From assembly GCF_000014145.1 (NCBI RefSeq), contig NC_008255.1:2806001-2870000 (forward strand): a stretch of 64,000 nucleotides of DNA, in the 5' to 3' direction. Positions 54,018-62,400 of this stretch are shown in pieces. Position numbers and translations under genes: made by a program. The stretch comes from Cytophaga hutchinsonii ATCC 33406 (GTDB taxonomy: Bacteria; Bacteroidota; Bacteroidia; Cytophagales; Cytophagaceae). The notes beneath the pieces are model-generated. The model searched no databases, was not told the origin of the DNA, and saw only the letters and a list, made by a program, of their open reading frames with translations. Numbering within the stretch: position 1 is the stretch's first letter; every line of letters starts with the position of its first letter.

Positions 54018-54380
54018 TCAGATGTTGTTTTTTAATGTAACCTCCCCCCATTTATCCATTAAATTCAGTAATTCCTCTAGCGAATAGCCAAGCTCTGTTA
54101 GCTCATATTCCACTTTAGGAGGCACCTGCGCATGAATTATTTTATTTATCAATCCATCCTGTTCCAATTCTTTTAATTTTGAAATAAGCATGCGTTCTGA
54201 AATGCCAACAAGCTTATTTCTTAGTTCAGAAAACCGCAGCTTTTTTTCATGCAACAGAAATGAAAGAATATTTATTTTCCACCGGCCTCCGATTACAGAC
54301 AATGTAAATGCGATACCACAGTTGTCTTTCCAGTATACTTCATTAACACTATTTGTTGAATTTTCTTTCCGTTTTGCCAT
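54018..54380 (-). CDS. HxlR-family transcription regulator
   Basis: 120 residues from the internal ATG at 54380 (MAKRKENS); the longer frame to 54479 reads through a hydrophobic, gene-unlike stretch and overlaps the divergent doxX start. HxlR winged-helix signature: CGIAFTLSVIGGRWKINILSFLL, LRFSELRNKLVGISERMLISKLKELEQDGLI and VEYELTELG. Divergent from the DoxX gene 90 bases away, its probable target. Confidence 0.92.
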   Translation of the reverse strand: MAKRKENSTNSVNEVYWKDNCGIAFTLSVIGGRWKINILSFLLHEKKLRFSELRNKLVGISERMLISKLKELEQDGLINKIIHAQVPPKVEYELTELGYSLEELLNLMDKWGEVTLKNNI

Positions 54381-54400
54381 ACATACTTTTTTGTTCGTTC

Positions 54401-54416
54401 CATACAATTCTGTATG
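54401..54416. promoter_or_regulatory. Palindromic operator candidate between hxlR-type and doxX-type genes
   Basis: CATACA-ATTC-TGTATG, a perfect inverted repeat with 6-base arms in the 90-bp divergent intergenic region. HxlR regulators commonly bind such sites beside their own gene. Confidence 0.55.
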
Positions 54417-54469
54417 CGCTGCTATTAATACAAGTAAATAAAGATATTTATAAAAAAATAAATCTAAAA

Positions 54470-54844
54470 ATGGAAACAATTAAAACAACCGTTCATTGGT
54501 TAAGTTATACCTATTACCTGTATGTATTTGGATATGCTTCATTATTCAAAGTATTTCAGAAAACAACGATGATGCAGAGTATGCAATCATTCGGATTTAA
54601 TAAAACATGGACAATCAGCATCGGTATTCTGGAACTTACAGGTGTGCTGCTAATCGTTGCAGGCATAGTTATACATCGGTTAAAAGCCATTGGCATTTTA
54701 CTTTTGCTTCCCTTTGCAATCGGTGCTTTCACGGCACATATGGCACATCAGGAATATAATCATTTCTATAACTCTTTAATTGTTTGTGTACTGAGTATCA
54801 TACTGCTTGCAACAGACAAAAACGTTAAAATAACCTTGTCCTAA
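54470..54844 (+). CDS. DoxX-family membrane protein
   Basis: 124 residues from ATG 54470; the frame is open from 54353 but that part overlaps the regulator. Four membrane helices with the DoxX-like pattern (YASLFKVFQKTTMMQSMQSFGF, IGILELTGVLLIVAGI, ATD end). Membrane proteins often induced by redox or electrophile stress; exact role unknown. Confidence 0.83.
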   Translation: METIKTTVHWLSYTYYLYVFGYASLFKVFQKTTMMQSMQSFGFNKTWTISIGILELTGVLLIVAGIVIHRLKAIGILLLLPFAIGAFTAHMAHQEYNHFYNSLIVCVLSIILLATDKNVKITLS

Positions 54845-54850
54845 AAACTA

Positions 54851-54885
54851 AAATGGTGGTAGCGCATACTTAGTTACCGCCATTT
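54851..54885 (+). terminator. Terminator of the doxX-type gene
   Basis: AAATGGTGGTA (54851-54861) pairs with TACCGCCATTT (54875-54885) with one T-G wobble, then TAATTTAT. Lies 7 bases after the stop codon. Confidence 0.6.
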
Positions 54886-54957
54886 TAATTTATGTATTTT
54901 TCTTAGAATCAAAACCAGAAATTATTGTGTATTTTTACATAGTAAAATCCCATACCG

Positions 54958-57114
54958 TTGAAATATACCATTCCTACAACCACACTGCCTGTACAGGAAA
55001 TTGTTCCGCAGGTTATCAATCACTTTCAAGACAATACCACCCTTATTGTAAAGGCTCCGCCGGGAGCCGGTAAAAGCACCTTGCTTCCACTGACTTTTTT
55101 AAATGAGTCGTGGCTGGAAGGTAAAAAAATCATCGTACTGGAACCCCGCAGACTTGCAGCAAAAACGATTGCTACGCGCATGAGCCAGTTGCTGGGCGAA
55201 CAGGCAGGAGAAACCGTTGGCTACCGTATCCGCTTTGAAACAAAGATCAGCGATAAGACGCGTATCGAAGTTGTTACAGAAGGCATACTTACACGTATGC
55301 TGCAAACAGATAATACGTTAAAAGATGTTGCGTTGGTAATCTTTGATGAGTTCCACGAACGCAGCATCCATGCAGATGTTGCCCTGGCGCTATGTAGGGA
55401 AGCACAGCTGACCAAGCGGAATGACCTGCGCCTGCTGATTATGTCTGCAACAATGGATCTGCCGGAGTTATCTGCCAAACTGAAAGCGAAAATCATTGAA
55501 AGCGAAGGTCGCCAATACCCCGTCGAAATTCATTATACAGGTGTAACAGACATGCACCTGCTGCCCGAGCTAACCGCACGTGTGGTGAGCAAAGCCAGCA
55601 AAGATAATAAAGGAGATATTCTTGTTTTCCTGCCCGGCCAGGCAGAAATAAATGCCTGCAGAGATCTGCTTGACAATAAACTTAGCAATACCGTTGTTCA
55701 TACCCTTTACGGACAACTTCCTTTTGCACAGCAGCAGGCAGCGCTCCTGCCCGATCAGACAGGCAAACGTAAAGTTGTACTCGCAACTTCCATTGCAGAA
55801 ACAAGTTTAACAATCGAAGGTGTCACAACGGTTGTTGATTCGGGTTTTGGCAAGCGTTCTAAATTTGATCCGCAATCCGGATTATCCCGTCTTGAAACAG
55901 TGAATATTTCTGTCGATGCTGCTGATCAGCGTGCAGGCCGTGCGGGGCGGTTATCTGCTGGTACCTGTTACCGCATGTGGTCGAAGGCGCAGCATGAAAC
56001 CTTACAGAAGCACCACCAGCCGGAAATAGAAATTACAGACCTCTCTTCCCTGGTACTTGAAATGGCCGTGTGGGGAATCTCCAATATTTATAACATGGTC
56101 TGGCTTACACCGCCGCCGCAATCACATGTAAAACAGGCCAAAGAAACGCTGCATTACATCGATGCACTCGATCGCAATAAAGTTACTGCGCATGGAAAAA
56201 AGATCCATCAGCTGCCTTGCAACCCACGTATCGCACACATGCTGCTGATGGCTGAAAAACTGGAGCAGGAAGCCTTAGCAACAGATATTGCGGCAATCAT
56301 TGAAGAGAAAGATCCGCTTACAATCAAAGAAGCAGGCGTTGACATCAACGAACGGATCAAAGCGCTGCGCCGCTTCAGAAGAAATGACGGTAAAGGGCGT
56401 GCCTTTGGATTGATTGAACGTGTTGCCCGATCATACAGAGACCTCATGGAAATTGAAGTAGAAAATGAAGGCTTTGATTCTTTCATGACAGGTTTGTTAT
56501 TGGCACATGCATATCCGGAACGTGTTGCATTTGCACGCCCCGGTAATCAATCACAGTTTCAGCTTGCAAATGGTACCTATGCGCAGTTCAGCCACAAGGA
56601 TTCTTTGTCGCGCGAATCATGGGTATCTGTTTCACACATTGATGCACGCGAAGGAACCGGAAAAATTTTTATGGCTTCACCGTTGAATCCAAAAGATCTG
56701 AAGGGCATGGTTAAAACTGCTGTATCGGTACATTGGGATCTGATCAGCAATGATCTGATCGTACATACAGAATTACGTATCGGCAAGATTGTCTTAAAGT
56801 CTTTCCCCATGGATGATCCAACCGATGAAGAACGTTCAAGAGCCTTATGTGATGTGGTAAAAAAAGACGGCAGAGAATTATTACATTTTACACCTGAATT
56901 TGAACAGTGGCAAGCAGCTATGTTTAGAGCACAGCAACAGCACCCGCTGGCACAGTTTCCCGATGTAGATACAGAATCGCTCTTGCTTACCTGCGACGAC
57001 TGGCTCACGCCTTTCGCAGACGAGATCGAAGAAAAAGATGATCTGAAAAAACTGGATCTGCTGCAGATCATTTCTGCACGGATTCCGAAAGAGCTGCTGA
57101 AGCTTGTTGATTAG
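54958..57114 (+). CDS. hrpB: ATP-dependent helicase HrpB-like (DEAH/RHA family)
   Basis: 718 residues from a TTG start; no ATG is available before the conserved ATPase. Walker A APPGAGKSTLLPL, DEFH box (FDEFHERSIHADVALAL), SATMD, and motif VI DQRAGRAGRL. The C-terminal half matches HrpB rather than HrpA. The E. coli protein is about 820 residues, so this one is somewhat shorter. Predicted RNA helicase; physiological substrate unclear. Confidence 0.93.
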   Translation: MKYTIPTTTLPVQEIVPQVINHFQDNTTLIVKAPPGAGKSTLLPLTFLNESWLEGKKIIVLEPRRLAAKTIATRMSQLLGEQAGETVGYRIRFETKISDKTRIEVVTEGILTRMLQTDNTLKDVALVIFDEFHERSIHADVALALCREAQLTKRNDLRLLIMSATMDLPELSAKLKAKIIESEGRQYPVEIHYTGVTDMHLLPELTARVVSKASKDNKGDILVFLPGQAEINACRDLLDNKLSNTVVHTLYGQLPFAQQQAALLPDQTGKRKVVLATSIAETSLTIEGVTTVVDSGFGKRSKFDPQSGLSRLETVNISVDAADQRAGRAGRLSAGTCYRMWSKAQHETLQKHHQPEIEITDLSSLVLEMAVWGISNIYNMVWLTPPPQSHVKQAKETLHYIDALDRNKVTAHGKKIHQLPCNPRIAHMLLMAEKLEQEALATDIAAIIEEKDPLTIKEAGVDINERIKALRRFRRNDGKGRAFGLIERVARSYRDLMEIEVENEGFDSFMTGLLLAHAYPERVAFARPGNQSQFQLANGTYAQFSHKDSLSRESWVSVSHIDAREGTGKIFMASPLNPKDLKGMVKTAVSVHWDLISNDLIVHTELRIGKIVLKSFPMDDPTDEERSRALCDVVKKDGRELLHFTPEFEQWQAAMFRAQQQHPLAQFPDVDTESLLLTCDDWLTPFADEIEEKDDLKKLDLLQIISARIPKELLKLVD

Positions 57115-57148
57115 GATTCGCCGGATTAAAAAATTATTGGATTTCACA

Positions 57149-57203
57149 CAGGAGTTTATAACATTTTCGAAATTTAACATCTTGACACTGTTATAAACTC
57201 CTG
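57149..57203. terminator. Terminator-like inverted repeat after hrpB
   Basis: Perfect 15-base inverted repeat CAGGAGTTTATAACA (57149-57163) and TGTTATAAACTCCTG (57189-57203) with a 25-base loop, followed by CCTTTTG. Located 35 bases after hrpB. The long loop leaves open that it is a small dispersed repeat. Confidence 0.5.
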
Positions 57204-57262
57204 CCTTTTGTATGTATAATATTTGTTCAGTATCTTAATCGTACTAATTACTATTGAGTTCT

Positions 57263-58420
57263 ATGAATAAGTCAATTCAAAAATTATCACTTATTATTAT
57301 ATTTTTTTTCCTATTCCTTTCTTCTTTCTTTTCTACTGCACAGCACGCCACTACAATCTTATTGGAAGGTACGGTTGGCAAGGCTTCTATCGTAATGGAA
57401 ATTACCATGAATGGATCAGAAATATCCGGTAATTATTATTACAAACGGTTCAAAAAAAATATTCCTCTGGAAGGTCGCTATACTGACGGAAAGGGGATTG
57501 AACTCACCTACGAACACTGGGACACAAAAGAAACATTTACCTTGCTTGATATTGGTTCATCTTCACTGTTTTATTCTGGCACCTGGCAGAATACAGCACA
57601 GGACGAAAACGGAACTGTTACATCAAAATCATTACCTGTTAAATTAAAACCCTTTGATGTTTCCAAAATACCTGCGCGCAATTCGTTTGTTAAGCGAAAT
57701 AAACTTTCTGAATATGAGTACAGCATCCTGGCCCCTATTCTTCTTATACAGGATTCGATTCAGCAGGTAACTCCTGAATTTTCCATTACGTGGTTGCGAG
57801 ATACCATTGCAGATTTTCGCTGTTTTCGCATAATTACAAAAACAGCTTCAAAGGCAATTGATTCTATTAATATTTTTCTTGAAGATCTTCAATTTTATGA
57901 AATTTCATCTTTCCTGAATTGCGAAGGAAGCGAATACACAAGCGATATTTCCAGCGTGTACATACGCGGACACGTATTAAGCTTTGCAATATCCAATAGC
58001 TATGAGTGCGGCGGTGCACACCCCGATTTTGGTACTATGGGCCGTACATTTAATCTGGAAACAGGTAAGCGAATTGAATTGACAGATCTTTTATATTTTG
58101 GGAAAACAGAAGCAGACTATAAAAAAGAGGATTCATATAAATTCAGCATTGAATTTACGAAACCACATGTTGCTGCATTACTCACAAAACTTTATCCGGA
58201 AGAAATGAAGAAGCCTGAAGATGGGGACGAAGTATGCGATTATAGTGACCCGGATGTATGGGGCGCATACTCCTGGTATCTAACAGAAGAAGGACTATAT
58301 ATCTATCCCTATTTTTACCGTGCAGCGCGCTGCTGCGATGGTGCAGAATTCTCTACCATCCCCTACAAGGTTCTGGTAAAATATAAAAATCCCAAAGTAG
58401 TGATTCCGATGAAATATTAG
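57263..58420 (+). CDS. Secreted protein with DUF3298-like C-terminal domain
   Basis: 385 residues from ATG 57263 (signal peptide NKSIQKLSLIIIFFFLFLSSFFSTAQ); a TTG 9 bases upstream is also in frame. N-terminal beta domain (VGKASIVMEITMNGSEISGNYYY), C-terminal domain with HPDFGTMGRTFNLETGKRIELTDLL and the final YKVLVKY, as in DUF3298/RsiV-type proteins. Exported; function unknown. Its stop is 50 bases before the next probable start. Confidence 0.78.
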   Translation: MNKSIQKLSLIIIFFFLFLSSFFSTAQHATTILLEGTVGKASIVMEITMNGSEISGNYYYKRFKKNIPLEGRYTDGKGIELTYEHWDTKETFTLLDIGSSSLFYSGTWQNTAQDENGTVTSKSLPVKLKPFDVSKIPARNSFVKRNKLSEYEYSILAPILLIQDSIQQVTPEFSITWLRDTIADFRCFRIITKTASKAIDSINIFLEDLQFYEISSFLNCEGSEYTSDISSVYIRGHVLSFAISNSYECGGAHPDFGTMGRTFNLETGKRIELTDLLYFGKTEADYKKEDSYKFSIEFTKPHVAALLTKLYPEEMKKPEDGDEVCDYSDPDVWGAYSWYLTEEGLYIYPYFYRAARCCDGAEFSTIPYKVLVKYKNPKVVIPMKY

Positions 58421-58470
58421 TGAACTCATTTCCCTTAGATTTTGTATTATCAGCAACAAAAAAGAATTTC

Positions 58471-59199
58471 ATGGAAGCAACAAATAAAATGAAGGTAGAA
58501 GTATGGAGCGACATTATGTGTCCCTTCTGCTACATCGGAAAAAGAAATTACGAAGCTGGTTTAAAGCAATTTGCAGACAGCAATAACATAGAAATCATCT
58601 GGAAAAGTTTTCAGCTTGACCCGAACATTCCTCAGGATACAGCTGTAACAGAAAATGTATATCAATATCTTGCAGAGCGCAAAGGCATGAGCTATGAACA
58701 ATCGGTACAGATGCACGACAGTGTAGTTGCAACCGCAAAAAAGGCCGGGCTGGATTACAATTTTGATAAAGCTGTTATTGCAAATTCATTCAACGCACAC
58801 CGCATGATTCAGCTGGCAAAAACCAAAGACTTGGGTGATGCTGCAGAAGAACGTTTATTTTATGCTTATTTCACGGAAGGCAAAAACGTTGGCAACTCCT
58901 ATGTATTGATTGAATTAGGTAAAGACATTGGGTTAACCGAAGCAGAAGTTCAAACAGCTCTAACGGATGATACGTATGCCTACAAAGTAAGACAGGATGT
59001 TGAGGAAGCACAGCACTTAGGCGTACGCGGTGTTCCATTCTTTGTATTCGACCGTAAGTATGCTGTTTCAGGTGCACAGCCTCCGCAGGCTTTTCTGGAA
59101 ACGCTGGAAAAATCGTTTTCAGAATGGCGCAAAGAACATCCGGCTTCTCCATTTGAAGTATCCGAAGGACCATCGTGTTCTGTTGATGGCTGCGACTAA
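58471..59199 (+). CDS. DsbA-family oxidoreductase (FrnE-like)
   Basis: 242 residues from ATG 58471; a GTG at 58420 overlaps the previous stop and an ATG lies at 58492. Redox motif C-P-F-C (Cys17 and Cys20, SDIMCPFCYIGKRNYE), thioredoxin fold with helical insertion, and cis-Pro loop RGVPFFVFD. No signal peptide, so probably cytoplasmic like FrnE, acting on disulfides. A Cys pair near the C-terminus (PSCSVDGCD) may be an extra redox or metal site. Confidence 0.9.
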   Translation: MEATNKMKVEVWSDIMCPFCYIGKRNYEAGLKQFADSNNIEIIWKSFQLDPNIPQDTAVTENVYQYLAERKGMSYEQSVQMHDSVVATAKKAGLDYNFDKAVIANSFNAHRMIQLAKTKDLGDAAEERLFYAYFTEGKNVGNSYVLIELGKDIGLTEAEVQTALTDDTYAYKVRQDVEEAQHLGVRGVPFFVFDRKYAVSGAQPPQAFLETLEKSFSEWRKEHPASPFEVSEGPSCSVDGCD

Positions 59200-59268
59200 T
59201 TACAATAGATCTATTTTTCATTCGATATCCGGCGTACAATTATTCTCCGGAATTCAGTACAAACTTTT

Positions 59269-59296
59269 AGCCCCGGGATGAATCCCGGGGCTGTTT
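59269..59296 (+). terminator. GC-rich terminator after the DsbA-like gene
   Basis: AGCCCCGGGAT (59269-59279) pairs with ATCCCGGGGCT (59282-59292); the loop will open to about six bases. Followed by GTTTT. The rest of the region to 59479 shows no gene. Confidence 0.7.
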
Positions 59297-59479
59297 TACA
59301 AACATACATTATTATCCTATCTTAAATAATGTAATTCAAGCTCATACATTATTCTGTTTCTTAACAGCAACTATTGGTGCATCTTTTGCTTTTCTGCTTC
59401 AGTATGTGGAACTTAACCCTGTATTCGTTCTATACGTTAACTGTGTGGGCGAAATCTGTATACGTAACCCTGAGATCTT

Positions 59480-62400
59480 ATGAGATTTTTAACTTTAACC
59501 ATTTTATCATTCTTTACACTTACTCTTGCAATGGCACAAACAGATGGTATGAAACAACGTTGGGACAAAATTGACGCTTATTTAAATGAATCCTTACCTA
59601 AGTCTGCGTTAACAGACCTCACGAAACTTTACAGCGAAGCAAAAGAAAAAAAAGATGCAGATACGCAGATCAAAGCATTGATGTATATCATGCGCTGCAC
59701 GGATATGTCTGAAGAAGATGCTTTTGAAAAAGACATTGCTTTTATACGCAAAGAAATTAAGACTTCTGCCTTCCCGGTTAACGCTGTTCTTGAATCCATG
59801 CTGGGAGAAATGTACTGGCAATATTTTCAGCGCAGCAGATACCGTTCTGATATCAGTGCTTCTACCAATGCAGATGATACGGATATTCAGACATGGGATC
59901 TGAAAACAATTCTGGAAGCGGCTATCAACTCCTATCATGCATCGCTCAAAGATAAAGAGCTGTTGCTGAACTATCCGACAGAAACATTAAAAGAAGTTAT
60001 CTATAAAAGCAGTAATCATGTTTATACAGCCAATCTGTACGACTTTCTGGGTAAAAGAGCACTGACATTTTTCCAGTCGTCAGAATCAAGTGTAAGCCGC
60101 CCTGCGGAACAATTCAATCTGAATGATGCACGGTATTTTTCACTGCCTGCTGTATTCACCACATTAACCATACAAAGCGAAGACACGCTGAGCCTGCATT
60201 TATATGCCATGCGATTGATGCAGGACCTGGAAAAGATCCATCTGAATGATAGCAACCCAACTGTACTTGTTGATCTGGCTATAAGCCGTTTAAAGTTTAC
60301 GTCAGCACATTCAGGCCTTCCAAATGCTATTGAGCTTAAACTTGCTGCACTTGAAAATCTGGAAGCATCTTCCTTACCCTATCCGATCTCAACGGAGGTA
60401 AGTTATGAGATCGCGGTGATCTGGCATGAACGTGCTGCGGATATGAGCGGCTTGAAAAACAGTCCGAAGTATCCGGATGCAAATATTAAAAGCATACAGA
60501 CGTGTGATGCAGCCATTAAACGTTTTCCGGGCTCTGAGGGTGCCAACCACTGTGAATCTGTAAAAGAAACAATCCTTAAACCATCGCTTGAATTAAAACT
60601 GGAAGAAGTTAATATTCCGCAGGCACCTTTCCGCACGCTGGTTGCTTATAACAATATCAAAACCCTTTCACTTCGTGTGATCCGGTTAACCGCGGAAGAA
60701 TCGGAAAAATTAAGAAATGATCTCGACTACCGGTACGATGAACGTTTCGAATCATTCAAGCCTTATCTTGACCGCACACCTGTAAAAAAATGGTCGGTTG
60801 GTCTGCCGCAGGATCCGCAGCTGCGCGGGCATCACACAGAAGTTGTTATTGACCCGCTTGCAGAAGGTTTTTATCTGATCATTGCTTCAGATGTTGAAAA
60901 GATTGAAAAACAGAAAGCGCTTTTTGCATATACGTTTACAACCGTTTCAAACATTTCATATGTAGCACGTACTACGGAAGGCAAGGTGCAGCTGTATGTA
61001 TTGAACAGGCATACAGGCAAACCCATTAAAGATGCACAGGTAAGCGCTTATACAAACGAATATAATTATGAAACACACCGGAACCGGAAAAAAGTAATAG
61101 GTATCTTTCCTACCGATGAAACTGGTTACACAGAAGTAAAGGCTGCAAAAGATAGCTATTCGTCTTATGTAAATTTTGATATTAAAACAAAAACAGATCG
61201 CTTGATCAGTGATAACAGAAATTCCTCGGGGTATTATATCTACAATGAAAAACATCCGACCGGTAATTCTTTTTATCATACGTCTATGCTGGTGTTTACA
61301 GATCGTGCCATCTACAGACCCGGACAAACAATCTATTTCAAAGGCATTGTATTTAATACGGATGTAAAAAATACATATAACGTTAGTAAAAATACTCCCG
61401 TACGCATTTATTTCTATGATACGAATAATAAAGAAACGGCATTTGCAGATCTTGTCACGAATGAATTTGGATCTGTGCAGGGAACTTTTACCGCACCAGT
61501 CGGATCGCTTACCGGAAGCATGCATATTGGCAATGACATGGGGAATGCCTATTTCAATGTAGAAGAATATAAGCGCCCGAAGTTTGAAGTAAAGATACAG
61601 CCGCTTACGGGGCAATATAAACTGAATCAGGAAGTAGAAGTTAACGCTTTGGCAAAAGCCTATGCCGGGAATGCTATAGATGGTGCAGAAGTTAATTATC
61701 GTGTAGTACGTCAGGTACAGATCCCTTATTGGTACGCGCGTTACTGGGGTTACCGCAACCCGCAGGAAACGGTTATTATGACCGGAAAATCTGTTACAGA
61801 TGCAGCTGGTGCATTCTCCATTAAATTCGCTGCCCTGCCTGATGCCTCCGTTTCTCCGGAAAGCAAATCAACATTCCTGTATACCGTATATGCGGATGTG
61901 ATTGACATCAATGGTGAAACACACAGCGACCAGCTCTCTGTTTCAATCGGTTATTCTTCTCTGGTATTAAACATTCAGGCTCTTGCCGTTGTTGAAAAAG
62001 GAAAGCCATCCGCATGCACTTTTTCTGCTGCCAATCAATCCGGAGAACCTGAAGCCGCAACCATACAGGTAAAAGTTTTCAAGCTGGCAGCGCCTGCTAA
62101 AGCATTACGTGAACGTTTATGGGAAGCACCGGACAAGCCCCTGTTAAGCGAGGAGGCGTTCCGGAAATTATTCCCGGAAGATGTATATGCAAATGAAACG
62201 GATCAGGAAAATTTTCCTCAGAAATTAATCTTCGAAACAACCCTGCAGGCAACCAAAGAAAAAGGCGCGGTATGGAATGTACCTGAAAACTGGGAAACCG
62301 GACAGTATCTTGTAAAAGCAACAGCACTGGATAAAGATAAAACCGAAAGTGAAACACAAACGACATTCACTAAAACAGATCCGTCAGGCAGCAAACTTCC

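Noticed and set aside
54353-54469. N-terminal extension of the DoxX protein
   Set aside because: It overlaps the regulator's coding start and the intergenic palindrome; ATG 54470 gives a normal DoxX length.
54381-54479. N-terminal extension of the HxlR regulator
   Set aside because: Hydrophobic, unlike the family, and it overlaps the divergent gene start and the operator palindrome.
60956-61615. 219-residue minus-strand frame
   Set aside because: Antisense shadow of the alpha-2-macroglobulin gene, which is open through the whole region; the shadow is Cys/Phe/Ile-rich as antisense frames usually are.
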